A stretch of DNA of 64,000 bases from Balanoglossus misakiensis (Eukaryota; Hemichordata), in NCBI GenBank assembly GCA_040954595.2, contig CM082590.2, positions 2,914,001-2,978,000 of the forward strand, in the 5' to 3' direction. The first letter of the stretch is position 1; each line of letters starts with the position of its first letter. Below the pieces are notes generated by a model. That model ran no database searches. It was not told where the DNA came from and was given only the letters and a program-made list of their open reading frames with translations. Shown here one piece after another: positions 33,289 to 42,582 of this stretch. The position numbers and the translations under genes are program-made.

Positions 33289-33575
33289 GTGCTATATCAC
33301 TCGACATAATTAAGCCTTGTTGAATACTACACCTGGCTTTTTCCGCTAAAGCAACAAATGTTTTATAACATTTCAAACAAATCAGGCTGTCTTGAGTAAG
33401 GGCAAATGGTGTGTTAGTTTGTTGGTGAAATGTTTGCACCATTTCAAAATCAGGGATTTTAAACAAATTGTTTGCCCGTGATAAGCACGAAGTACACAAG
33501 GGATGGCTTTTTCTCATAGCAAGGATGTAGTGACGTTGACACAGTGGAAATGATGAAACATCCTTTAAAACCTGA
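33248..33575 (-). pseudogene. transposon N-terminal Cys/His zinc-binding part
   Basis: On the minus strand SSFPLCQRHYILAMRKSHP is followed by LCTSCLSRANN and SLICLKCYKTFVALAEKAR. The pairs C-x2-H / C-x2-C / C-x2-C look like a zinc ribbon or treble clef. The frame runs on past the Met at 33,517 upstream. A one-base shift near 33,250 separates it from the next block. Confidence 0.5.
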
Positions 33576-33710
33576 GTTGTCTATACTCAATTTTGTACAC
33601 AGTCCTCCTCGCCTGAAATCAGCTCTATAATGTCGCGTAAAAAATGGCCTATTTTGCGACCCTTCAGCGGGGCCCACTCTAACAGCTACATGGTTTGAAG
33701 TACTTTCCCT

Positions 33711-33752
33711 CATTAACATATGTTAATGAGTACCGTGCGATCTGACTGTACA
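33711..33752 (-). repeat. right terminal inverted repeat of the 11-kb transposon
   Basis: The inverted match to 22,772-22,803 ends at 33,752. Next to it CATTAACATATGTTAATG (33,711-33,728) is a perfect 18-bp palindrome that the left end lacks. Confidence 0.75.
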
Positions 33753-33759
33753 GACAGAA

Positions 33760-34449
33760 TAACACACATCGAGAGATTAACAGGCAAACACTGGCTGACC
33801 CATAAGCGGCCAATGGCATGTGTACTGTACACACAGCAAATGGTCTCTTTAACATATAGCCAGTTATGTAAACATGCAGTTACCAATCACTGTTATTATT
33901 GACAAATTGCATCCAAGTCCAGACACAGGCTTGAATACAATGTTTAAACAATAACAACATTGCTTACCCAGCTTCACCGAGCTGAAATGATCGTTGACAA
34001 CCAGAATAATACTGAATAAAAATTCAAAAATTACAGATACAGGACCTTTCGTTGCCCACATTTTATATTACCGTGGTCTGTGCGTCGCATTTTAATTGGT
34101 CAAGATGAACGACATCACTGACCACAAATACCCAGTAATGGTTTGTTTACATGCCCGTAAATCTGAATAGTAATATTAGCAAACAGTTCAGTGAACACAA
34201 CATTTTGCATAACACAAGTTCCGGGGCCCCAAGTCTTGTGTGTGGGACATTTTCAGAAATATTGACGGTTTTCTTGAGATTGTTGGTAATGTAATGGAAA
34301 TAAATGCAGGGCTCGGGCTCTAGCTAAGCTAAAATTAATGGGCTCGGAAGCCTCGCCCATGAATTTTTGGCTTTCCCCTCGCCCTTGCCCATAAACAAAC
34401 ATTAATGGTCATGGCGTCGTGCATTATTTCTATATTGTGTTGATCTTAC
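33760..34449. other. intron, right of the transposon; no gene seen
   Basis: Intronic non-coding sequence with no clear repeat unit. Near 34,310-34,390 a purine/pyrimidine-mixed stretch has GGGCTCGG and CCTCGCCCAT in loose repeats. Confidence 0.45.
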
Positions 34450-34566
34450 CTGTACACTCTCCATTGACCAATCAATATTCCACAGCACAAGTGAAATAAA
34501 AAGAGCCTGCTGTATTCACACACTGGCCTTCACAAAGATCTGCTCTCTCCATATATTCATTGACAT
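34450..34566 (-). pseudogene. dead calcium-binding EGF exon (two Cys lost, in-frame stop)
   Basis: A 117-bp exon with intact acceptor (TCTTTGATTTCAG), intact donor (ACAG|GTAAGA) and phase 1 at both ends, like its cbEGF neighbours. It reads DVNEYMERADLCEGQCVNTA, GSFYFTCAVEY-stop-LVNGEC. The DVNE and NTAGSF calcium-site residues remain. The first Cys is Tyr (TGT to TAT), the fifth is Val, and the Gly after E-Y is TGA. The same frame resumes after the stop and ends correctly in C-T-G. The exon can be skipped without a frame change because it is 39 codons long and symmetric. Confidence 0.8.
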
Positions 34567-35823
34567 CTGAAATCAAAGATAGTTATTATTATTTATTTAT
34601 TTTATTATTATTTATTTCCTAACAAATGTAATACACATACATCTTCTACAGAAAATAATAAAATTAGAAAACAAGTGAAAGCTTAAAGGATAAAAAATTA
34701 CACTTAAAAACCCCAAACAAACAGAAACAGTTCTGAAAGACAATCCCTATAAACCAAAAAAGCAATGGAATGAAATAGTGCTGATTAAAAAAAGACGAGT
34801 CTTTAAACCCCTTTGAAAACTGTCAATAGATCCAGCATTGTGGATAGAAGGTGCACAAACACTGAATCCTATTTAGCCATATGCCTTGTCAGTGTTCAAA
34901 ATTCATAGGAAATATCAAGCAGTCATTGTTTCTTTTAATTGCAATACATGAACCTGGGAAAGTCTAAAAGATGCCATGATACCACTAGTCAACTCCCACG
35001 CTAAATTCAACCTGTCTGTCGGACTGGTAACATTTTATTTTTACCAGTCCTACAGAAAAACAACCAGTCTCGGACTGTCGGACAGGCTTTATTTCGTACA
35101 CTGGCCTTGTTAAGTTTTGAAATGCTCATTCATGGTGATGAGTTATCAAGAATATACCCGTTAAAAATTACTGTACCCTCAGAGAAGCATTTTGTAATGT
35201 CTTTAAAATGAGATGAAAACTATATGAATTTTCTAAGTGTATATTTATTCTTTGCAGAGGTAATTTATTTAGCTATAGGTTGATAATTTATGCTAATTTC
35301 ATTAAATTATGCAAATAAGTAGTGAAAATACTTGTACATGAATATATCAGACAGTCTTATAGTATCGTGTGAGGTTGATGACACATATTCTTAACCACAT
35401 ATTTCTTGATCAATTAATTGTTTTTACACCAAAGTCCTCAATATCCATGGCGATCCCTTTCTAGGAATTTTAACACTCTCTATCATTCTCATTTTAACAA
35501 AATCCCCTGAAACTTGTGTACCCTGTCAGCAAAACTTTGTCTGATTTTTAAAATACAGATTACTTTTTCTCCCTTGCAAACAAATTTTCAAAGATAAGTT
35601 TTCACATTTGTTAATTTGTTTATATTATGCATAATTATAATTGGAAAAATTCTGAGATACAATTTCAACAAACATGTGTTCAGTACGAGTGTGCGGTTGA
35701 TTTCAAATTTTAAAATGTGTGCAATGGACAGACAGGATGTGTGTTTAGCTGATTGTAACCGTAGCAATATACAATCCCCAAACAATGTAGCCACAGAAGA
35801 TATCAATATCCACAGTTACATAC
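34567..35823. other. intron; AT-rich, one imperfect inverted repeat
   Basis: Intronic. At about 35,010-35,090, CTGTCGGACTGGT and ACCAGTC...CGGACTGTCGGACAG make a nested imperfect inverted repeat around (ATTTTTAT), probably a small MITE. (TTATTA)n-like simple sequence lies at about 34,580-34,620. Confidence 0.5.
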
Positions 35824-35946
35824 CGGCACATGCATGGCCATCCTCCAGCAGATAGAATCCTGGTCTGCAAGTGCAGAGATAACTACCATGGGTATTCTGA
35901 CAATAGTGTTGACATGCATATCCACCACTGTGACATTCATTCATAT
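35824..35946 (-). CDS. calcium-binding EGF-like exon, complete
   Basis: A 123-bp exon, phase 1 at both ends, acceptor TTCTTACCCTCCAG and donor GCCG|GTATGT. With the split Asp it reads DMNECHSGGYACQHYCQNTH, GSYLCTCRPGFYLLEDGHAC. All six cysteines are in normal EGF spacing. D-x-N-E, N and Y at the calcium positions and C-x-C-RPG-F are intact. It is the healthiest EGF domain of the gene. It joins the P/Q/A-rich exon 0.6 kb upstream in phase 1. It would fold outside the cell or in the secretory pathway. Confidence 0.88.
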
Positions 35947-36196
35947 CTGGAGGGTAAGAAGAAATTAGAAATTATTTACAAGCATTGAATTCACTTTAAT
36001 TCCTTGGATTAAAAATACAGAAAAAATAGCCAACAGCTACTACAGCTAACTTAGCAAAAATGTCGACAAAATTTTACAGTGACACTGGCGTACTCTGCCA
36101 CTGATATGAGGATATAAGAAAGGGAACTGGAATATTTTTTCCTCTGTATAATCAAATTAACAGTAAATGACTGCCATGGCAACATAACAGATGTTA

Positions 36197-36529
36197 CAGT
36201 CAAACCTGTGTTAGGTGCCACCTCTATATAGTGGCTACTCTGTTACAGTCCATATACATTGTGTTAGGTATTGGTATTTACTGTTATGTATAAATTTGCA
36301 GTGTACGAGGCTGAACGAGTGAGCATGTGCAGTTGGCAATAAAAAAACAGCATGGCTGTCTAGTTTGTACACACATGTCCTGTGTCGTCTAATCACTCTG
36401 GTATAAGCCCACAATAATATAGCAATATATTACACATTGCACATTAAATGACCTGACTGTAGAGGCCACCTTTCTATAAAGGCCAGTTAGGAAAGTCCCC
36501 TGTCTGGCCAGTATAGACAGGTTTGACTG
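36197..36529. mobile_element. 333-bp TA-flanked MITE (CAGTCAAACCTG family) at a splice donor
   Basis: The ends CAGTCAAACCTG and CAGGTTTGACTG are perfect inverted repeats, with TA on each side (36,195-36,196 and 36,530-36,531). Symmetric GGCC-ACCT(T/C)TATA phrases lie inside. The right edge lies seven bases from the exon at 36,537, so the MITE begins within the donor region of that exon on the minus strand. Confidence 0.9.
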
Positions 36530-36536
36530 TACCTAC

Positions 36537-36720
36537 CTCTTTGTGGCTGTGAATCTGTACCTGGCCATCTCTCCTGTGGCTGTGAGTTGATAGAATTCAC
36601 AGCAGCAATTGGTGGCATCTTACTGAACTGACTAGCATTTGCCATTTGCATGACACCCTCTGTGGCTTTCAGTGCAGCAGCTGGTGCCTGCTGGGAAGTC
36701 ATCTTTGGAGGTGAAGTTGC
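36537..36720 (-). CDS. P/Q/A-rich exon upstream of the EGF domains
   Basis: A 184-bp exon, acceptor TTTTTGGACAG and donor AGAG|GTAGGT, entering phase 0 and leaving phase 1. It reads ATSPPKMTSQQAPAAALKAT, EGVMQMANASQFSKMPPIAA, then VNSINSQPQERWPGTDSQPQ, R, and the split codon becomes Asp with the next EGF exon. It is low-complexity, rich in Q, P, A and M, without cysteines, and is probably disordered. The phase match to 35,824-35,946 is the main reason to place it in the EGF gene. By composition alone it would look like part of a nuclear co-activator. Confidence 0.6.
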
Positions 36721-37146
36721 CTGTCCAAAAAGATTAACAAACCTAGTTAATATGGAGCATTATCAAGGCCAGTATTCAAAACCCCATTTTTAATTCATGA
36801 CTGCAATTTTTGATTCGATGTTGAGCTTGCAACTCTCAAAGTCCTATTTTCAACACACATTTGGATGGGATTGAGTTTTAGGGCTTATCAACATTAATCA
36901 CATTAAAAATTGAATTTGATTACTGAGTCTGTGGCATTATCCAAAAAAGTCTTAGCATTTACAGAGTGGGTTTCTAGCAACCAAAACAGAAGTTTTGAAT
37001 TTGTTTTGAAACAATAGTCTACTGTAAAGATAATGGTTAGACAAGGCTATGTGAAACAGTCATAAAAAGCTTTCAATTCACAGGATGGGTAACTAGAAAC
37101 AGCTATTTTATTATATAATAAAGTAGAAGGTAGACCACAACTGTAC

Positions 37147-37401
37147 CTGGGTGATGAAAATTGTCTCAATGGGATAAATGAAACAGTCACATTGGGTTGT
37201 TGTGTCCTGTTTGCTGTGACAGCGGATACTGGTTGGTTGGGTAAACTGGTAGGCTGACCAAAAGGCATTGATGACCTTTGACCTTGGCCCTGCATCTGGG
37301 GCTGACTTGGTTGAGTCAATTACTGTTGATTTGTGACTTTTAATTTGCATTTTTTGGTTCTCGCGAAGTTCACAATAATTTCCTGTTTGACAGTAATTCA
37401 T
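37147..37401 (-). CDS. possible further 5' exon (frame uncertain)
   Basis: Donor CCCAG|GTACAG and a fair acceptor (TTTGTTTGCAATAG) bound 255 bp. The frame that keeps phase 0 into the exon at 36,720 is open throughout but Cys-scattered (starts MNYCQTGNYCELRENQKM). The overlapping frame looks more natural by composition (TQPSQPQMQGQGQRSSMPFG, like the next exon) but ends in phase 2 and would hit a stop after joining. A frame change inside this exon, a wrong boundary, or no exon at all are all possible. Confidence 0.3.
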
Positions 37402-37429
37402 CTATTGCAAACAAAGAAAATATGTCTAC

Positions 37430-37645
37430 CTAGGATAGAATGACTGGAACAGGTGCAGATCACTAGTATACAAAGCCAGTTCCTCCAAAACAATGAGAGG
37501 TAAAGTGCTGCGCTCAAGGGCACAATATCGCGGTCATGAAGTCACCATCCTCAAAACCCACGGCCATGTCCAGGTCTGGTTCTTGAACCCACAACCCTGT
37601 GCCCTCACCACAAGGCCATGATGTCTCCTCAAACTCTCCTCAAAA
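37430..37645 (-). mobile_element. tRNA-derived SINE
   Basis: On the minus strand CATGGCCTTGTGGTGAGGGC resembles an RNA polymerase III A box region. It is followed by GGGTTCAAGAACC (B box). Downstream TGTGCCCTTGAGCGCAGCAC then TTTACCTC resembles the CCTTGGGCAAGGCACTT block common in animal SINEs. It does not fold as a complete tRNA, so it is not called a tRNA gene. Confidence 0.65.
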
Positions 37646-38650
37646 GTCTCCTGCTTTAGTCTAATCATTGTTAGAAATACTTTCTGCTTTGACCTTTTAC
37701 ATGAAGGATTTGATGCATACACACAGGCCAGTTGACAAGGAAAGCCTCTCAACATTGGTAAAACTGCATAATAATGATACATTGTAATTGAATATATTTG
37801 TGAACAAAAACAATCATGGCCTTTACACTATTAGCTACAACATCTAACCCTCAAACCAATCTGATGAAAATATTTTTTGACCCAAAAATGGAGTAGAACA
37901 ATTTGCATCTTTTATAGAGCAGAAAAACAACAGTTCATAAAAACAATGAAAGTGTCCTTTTGATATCCTATGGCAAAATCTTTTCTTGGTCCCATCAAAG
38001 TTATAACTGCCTTTTTTATTTGAAAATTTGACAAAAAAGCCAGAGCGAATAATAATATGTGATGTGTAATAAATATTAATAAATATATTACTACCATTTT
38101 ATGGAAGTACCCATTTAGAGTAATGAAAACTTTAACAAACCACAAAAAAGGTTTTGTACATCACCACAATAGGATGAATTGGTTGTAAATGGCCATGTAA
38201 ACATGTTGTATATTTGTCCTGTGAACTTTAGAATCTGGATTGTATGATTTCAAATATTTGCTCAGCAACAGATACCCAAGCCGTCACGCAGTTACACCCA
38301 TTGGAAAATGGTATCACCCACACCAAGGTGGATGGAAGTTGGTCCTGGCGCTTTTTTTCCCATGATTCAAATTACAGTTAAGGCCATATTATAAATTCTG
38401 CCAACTTTCCCTCGATTTTGTAAAATACCTGACGTCTTATACTTGACGAATATGTTTTTTTTTTCTGAAAGAGTGACCTCAAAGCTACCAAATTATGTAG
38501 AAATCAGCTGGACCGGATTTCCCCTTTGAAAACAGTAAAACACAGGTGCAAGCTTTCTTTTATTATGGGTATGGCAGAGAAAGCTTTTGACTGCTGTCAA
38601 AATTCTCTGGCAAACACAGAAGGATTATGAAACTGAAAATGTTGATAATA
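37646..38650. other. non-coding, nothing recognised
   Basis: AT-rich sequence between the SINE and the next MITE. The short frames on the minus strand have no splice-compatible or domain-like content. Confidence 0.45.
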
Positions 38651-39176
38651 CAGTGAAACCTGTCAATACAGACATCTCTCTAATCAGGACAGATTGTTCA
38701 AGACAAAAGTAATGGCTTGAATAGAATATTACATGCACATTTCTATTAAGGACACCTCTCTTTTAAAGGGACAAAGTCTCTCTCTCGCTGCCCTTTTTTC
38801 CATTAATAATGTTTGATACAAGACACTGTTTATGTTAATGTACATGTGTATATGTAGTGAATGAACATTCAACCATACACAACTTCCATCCCGCGTGTAT
38901 GATATGGGAGTAAAAACTCACCCAAAACGAATAAATGGTAGAGACTGATTATTCATTTTGGCGATTTTTTTCACTCTCATGTCCACAAGCAGGATGGACT
39001 TTGTGTGTGGTTGAATATTGATTCACCATATATCCACATGTAGAAAAAACATAAATGGTGTCTTGTATCAAATATAATTAATGGAATAAGGGGCAGCGAG
39101 CGAGAGAGAGAGCCTGTATCCCTTAAAGGACATGTTGTGTGATCCCAGAGGTGCCCTTACTTGGCAGGTTTCAATG
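38651..39176. mobile_element. 526-bp foldback MITE, TA-flanked
   Basis: The ends CAGTGAAACCTG and CAGGTTTCAATG are flanked by TA (38,649-38,650 and 39,177-39,178). Inverted matches continue almost to the centre: TCTCTCTCTCGCTGCCCC (about 38,778) against GGGGCAGCGAGCGAGAGAGA (about 39,090), TTTGATACAAGACAC against GTGTCTTGTATCAAA, and AACATTCAACCA against TGGTTGAATATT. It belongs to the CAGTCAAACCTG superfamily but is nearly fully palindromic. Confidence 0.85.
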
Positions 39177-40216
39177 TACTTCGCACATCAGTTGTACTCC
39201 ACTGTCGGTATCGAATCATTTCCTGGTTGACATGGTGAGTTTTACATAAACAGATAAACCACCTCAAAAAGTGGGGCCCATAATTAGAGAATGGTCTTTA
39301 ACCTCACAATTTTACCATAATTACCTTGAAAATCGCAAAGTCTTCATATCGTCAAATAACTGCAATGCAGTACTCAGACCTTCAGAAATCATACCGTATT
39401 TCTCACCTGCTCCTGACAAAAATCTGAAATACAACACAGTACAATTATTTAACAAAAGGTGTATGTAAACAATGTCTACTCTGATTGTAGACAGATTTGA
39501 TTAAACATTTTATGAAACATTTAAAGGTAGGAACCTCTAATAAAAGCCAGTGAGTCAAAGGACAAAACTGAGACTTTGTCCCTTTAATCCTTTCACCCCC
39601 AGTTCCTTCTATACAGGTCGAACCTTTTCATAGATAACAATGGGTTTAGACTGAACCTTGGTTGTGAAAGGGTTAATGGGCTTCAATAATGAGTTTTCTT
39701 TAAAATAAGAGGGTGTTACTTAAGGGTTATTACACTAAGTTTGGTCGATAACGCGTCATATTTGAGTGATAGTATGCCAAACTTGCATGGTATGTACAGC
39801 GTGATTACTGCACACAAACATCCCTCTGCAATACACAAACACCATCCAACTTAAAATCAAATGCCTAACAAGTAGCTATTTGATATTTTGTGAATCGGTT
39901 TTATTCTATTCATATTATATTATTTTATATGTGATGTTGATTAACTTGCATTTTTGTCAGAATAGAGTGGTATACATACAAGGTCTTTCTAATGTCAGGT
40001 GTCTATAAAAAGATAAGCCTGTTGCATCATTGTATAAGTGGTATAAGTCCATGGTGCCAGTAAGAATTGGGGTAGGTCTTGTAATTGGAACAGTGCATGG
40101 GGGGGGGGGGCTGTTATGTGCACAGTATATGTTGTTGCAGACATTTGAATGAAATATGAAATAGCAAGAAATAGTGGGTGCATTTGTGCGACTCAATTTG
40201 TTACTATTATTTTGCA
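39177..40216. other. intergenic or intronic; no gene resolved
   Basis: This holds a repeat end near 39,600-39,676 (CAGTCTAAACC-type phrase shared with 18.8 kb) and a G9 run at about 40,100. I see no supported exon. Confidence 0.45.
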
Positions 40217-40217
40217 G

Positions 40218-40327
40218 AAGCTGAGAAAACACGCCAGTGCTGTGTACACACCTGTGCATCAAAAGGCTTCTCTGAGGATAGTCATTACACGCCCAAACGA
40301 GGGTAAATCATTCCCAGGGCAAACTAT
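40218..40327 (+). CDS. candidate exon, unrecognised
   Basis: Acceptor TACTATTATTTTGCAG and donor ACTAT|GTAAGT bound 110 bp. The frame reads KLRKHASAVYTPVHQKASLR, IVITRPNEGKSFPGQT and leaves in phase 2. It is basic and non-repetitive. Joining directly to the next candidate exon at 40,663 would give an immediate stop, so an intermediate exon, another boundary, or a chance match must be considered. Confidence 0.3.
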
Positions 40328-40662
40328 GTAAGTGTCAGTTCTTCATGTAAGCACGCCATCGCTCACACTTCTGCATCCCCCCAGTCCACGTCAGTATATA
40401 CATGCATAATACACCCCTTCTCTTTAGTACCTCATGTTATCCCATGCTTGCATTTTAATACACAGTTTAATTATGTAAATTTGTTGCTTTTAACAGGGAA
40501 ACATTTTTTTTTCTCAATGAATTTGTTGACATAGGTCATGTTTATTCTGAATGCAATCATTTAGCCTTCTCTTTGTAAGTAAGTGGGGATTGAATTTTGT
40601 GAGTACTAAATGACTTTCACACCAATGTAATAATTATTGGTACTCTTTTTAATTTCAATCAG

Positions 40663-40898
40663 GTGATTCTAGACGAGGGCGAGCCTCTGCCACTGCAATA
40701 TGAACGGCTTTCCAACTCCAACGTAGCGATTCCATCTGCCTGGTTGAGCATAACTTTAGGTAGATGCAAGAACAAGCCGCCATCTTACGTCATAAAAAAG
40801 CTGATGGATGGGTTGTTTAAAACCCGAACAACTGAGCGGGAAGAATACCAGCGCATTTATTGGAACACCCTACCAGCATGTTGTAACGGCACTGACTT
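40663..40898 (+). CDS. candidate exon, possibly part of a BEN-like domain
   Basis: Acceptor TTTTAATTTCAATCAG and donor GACTT|GTAAGT bound 236 bp with one open frame. It begins VILDEGEPLPLQYERLSNSN, then VAIPSAWLSITLGRCKNKPP, SYVIKKLMDGLFKTRTTERE and EYQRIYWNTLPACCNGTD. The pattern of an Ile/Pro start, a central kkLmdgLF helix and a charged segment resembles BEN domains, which bind DNA or act in transcriptional repression. This is a resemblance by eye only. GC content and codon use are better than the surroundings. It leaves in phase 2. Confidence 0.45.
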
Positions 40899-41296
40899 GT
40901 AAGTAAAAGGTTTCTTTAAAATGTCGAAATGATTGTATTCTATGATAATGACATTTTTTGCATGTCCCTGGAGTGAAATTCTTTGATTGGCTATCCCATA
41001 TTCACTGGATTCAAAATAAATATCATTATAAAGGTGCATCTCATCCTTAAACATTTCATTTTATTTGTTCTGACCATCTACTACAAATACACTCGATGAA
41101 ATTTATCAGTTAGGTCAACAGTTTTTGTACCTGAATGATATTAAGTTTTTTTCCTGAATTTTAGTTGAATTGTGTGACTTCCGGTTGGTGGAAATTACTC
41201 GTATTGGGCAACTGCATATGTAACAATTATGCTTGGCAATCTTCTCCTTATTACTGCATGGTGTAACTGATATGTGTTTATTCTTCTCTTTTTCAG

Positions 41297-41403
41297 TATT
41301 TGGTGTCAACAAACTGAAGATGTCAACAAAAGAGCTGATCCATGCATTCAATGCGAAATGCGCCACATGCAAACGGGCTGTCTTAAATAAAAACAGAGTG
41401 TAG
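41297..41403 (+). CDS. candidate last exon following 40,663-40,898
   Basis: Strong acceptor TTCTTCTCTTTTTCAG. The phase-2 join gives IWCQQTEDVNKRADPCIQCE and stops at TAA (about 41,386-41,388). Another frame reads FGVNKLKMSTKELIHAFNAK, CATCKRAVLNKNRV and stops at 41,401-41,403. That frame looks more like the end of a BEN-type domain but does not fit the phase. AATAAA lies at about 41,815. Which frame is used cannot be decided from sequence. Confidence 0.35.
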
Positions 41404-41760
41404 TAGAGTAGGAAGTTTGTAGTGTAGTTTTTTATATTGGAAAAAAATTGTAGAGTAGCAAGTTTGTAGTGTAGTTTTTTTTATATTGAAAAAAAATTAG
41501 AGTAGCAAGTTGTTTGTAGTGTAGTTTTTTATATTGGAAAAAAATTGTAGAGTAGCAAGTTTGTAGTGTAGTTTTTTTTATATTGAAAAAAAATTAGAGT
41601 AGCAAGTTGTTTGTAGTGTAGTTTTTTATATTGGAAAAACATTTTTTGCAGAGGAGCAAGTTGGAAAAACATTTTTTGCAGAGGAGCAAGTTGTGGTGTT
41701 TATATTTGTAGTGTAGCTTTTTATTTTTTGAAAACCAATTTTTGTAGTGTGTAGTTTTAC
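41404..41760. repeat. ~48-bp tandem repeat, about six degenerate copies
   Basis: Units of the type TAGAGTAGCAAGTT(TG)TAGTGTAG followed by TTTTTTATATTGGAAAAAAA start at about 41,404, 41,452, 41,500, 41,550 and 41,597. They then decay into GCAGAGGAGCAAGTTG copies. Confidence 0.85.
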
Positions 41761-42483
41761 CATGTTGATTTTTTAGATTTCTTAACCCTGTGATTAAAAT
41801 AGATTTTTTTAAAAATAAAAACTGTTAATTATAGTTTGCTTGTCTCTGAGGTTTTATGGGGGGTGGGGGTGGGTGGTTCAATGGTACCCCTAGTTAATTG
41901 TCTTGCTGCAAACTCACTGCAATGTTCAAATTTTCAAGGTGGCAATCTTGATTGCTGTGAACTCACTGCAGTATTCAAATTCCTGTGAACTCACTGCAGT
42001 ATTCAAAATCTTGTTGCTGGAAGTTTGCAACAAATTTGCAAGTCCCCTAATTTGCATGGTAAAATCAGGACTGTTTGCCACTTTGCAGCAGCAGTTTGCA
42101 GTGAGTTCGCAGAATCCTGCTGCAGATTTGCGGGAGGAGTTTGCAGCAGGCCCTTTTTTCGTAAGGGATGTCCATATTATGGACATCACGAGGATGCGTC
42201 ACGTTATCGACCAAACTTAGTGTAATAACCCCTTTATCATACATGAACAGTAGCCCATAGCCAAGTGTGACAGGGCGATGCGATCAGGTGATCAACGTAT
42301 AGGCCGTAGTATCATTCTAAGAGGGTTGGCAGCTTTCATTATGATGGGCACATGTGATTCAGGTCCCTCCCATCTACCTTAGCTGAGCTTGGGATCGCTT
42401 CGCCAAAGTTTATATGACAAGGGTGTTAGCCCATTCCTATCACAATAGGCTAGCTATATCGTTTATATGCCTTAATGAATTAA
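41761..42483. repeat. non-coding with a short repeated phrase
   Basis: Between 41,905 and 42,130 the phrase (G/C)AA(C)TCACTGCA(G/A) occurs four times on the plus strand, with related GCAGTTTGCAGTGAGTTCGC in inverse. It is a small cluster of inverted and direct repeats. I see no gene. Confidence 0.5.
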
Positions 42484-42489
42484 TTAATA

Positions 42490-42551
42490 TGACTGACTGA
42501 CGGACTGACTGACTGACTAACTGACTGACTCACTGAATGAATGAATGAAAG

Positions 42552-42582
<31 letters not shown>
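42490..42582. repeat. compound microsatellite (GACT)n-(GAAT)n-(CAAT)n
   Basis: Runs of GACT, then GAAT, then CAAT units follow each other, consistent with stepwise decay of one tetranucleotide into the next. Confidence 0.95.

Larger units (their letters stand above)
22772..33752 (-). mobile_element. 11-kb fossil DNA transposon encoding OTU, DUF6589-like, PIN-like and CXC domains
   Basis: Inverted termini (CAGTCAGATCGCACGGT at 22,772 and its complement ending at 33,752) bracket one minus-strand coding region. Its pieces run in order from 33.56 to 24.45 kb: a Cys-rich N-terminal part, an OTU protease, a DUF6589-like core, a PIN/FEN-like acidic domain and a tesmin/TSO1-type CXC domain. The pieces follow in one direction but are broken by stops, frameshifts and insertions, so the copy is dead. 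Later insertions are a LINE at 29,802-31,517 and a TTAA MITE at 28,479-29,274. A CR1-like LINE remnant lies between the CXC end and the left terminus. Combined HEEAD-x-R, CXC and DUF6589-like regions occur in large uncharacterised metazoan proteins that I take to be transposon-derived (recollection of the family, not a search). No target duplication could be fixed, so the exact ends remain open. Confidence 0.65.

Noticed and set aside
37480-37645. tRNA gene
   Set aside because: A-box-like and B-box sequences are present, but the acceptor and anticodon arms do not form and a SINE-type tail follows. Called a SINE.
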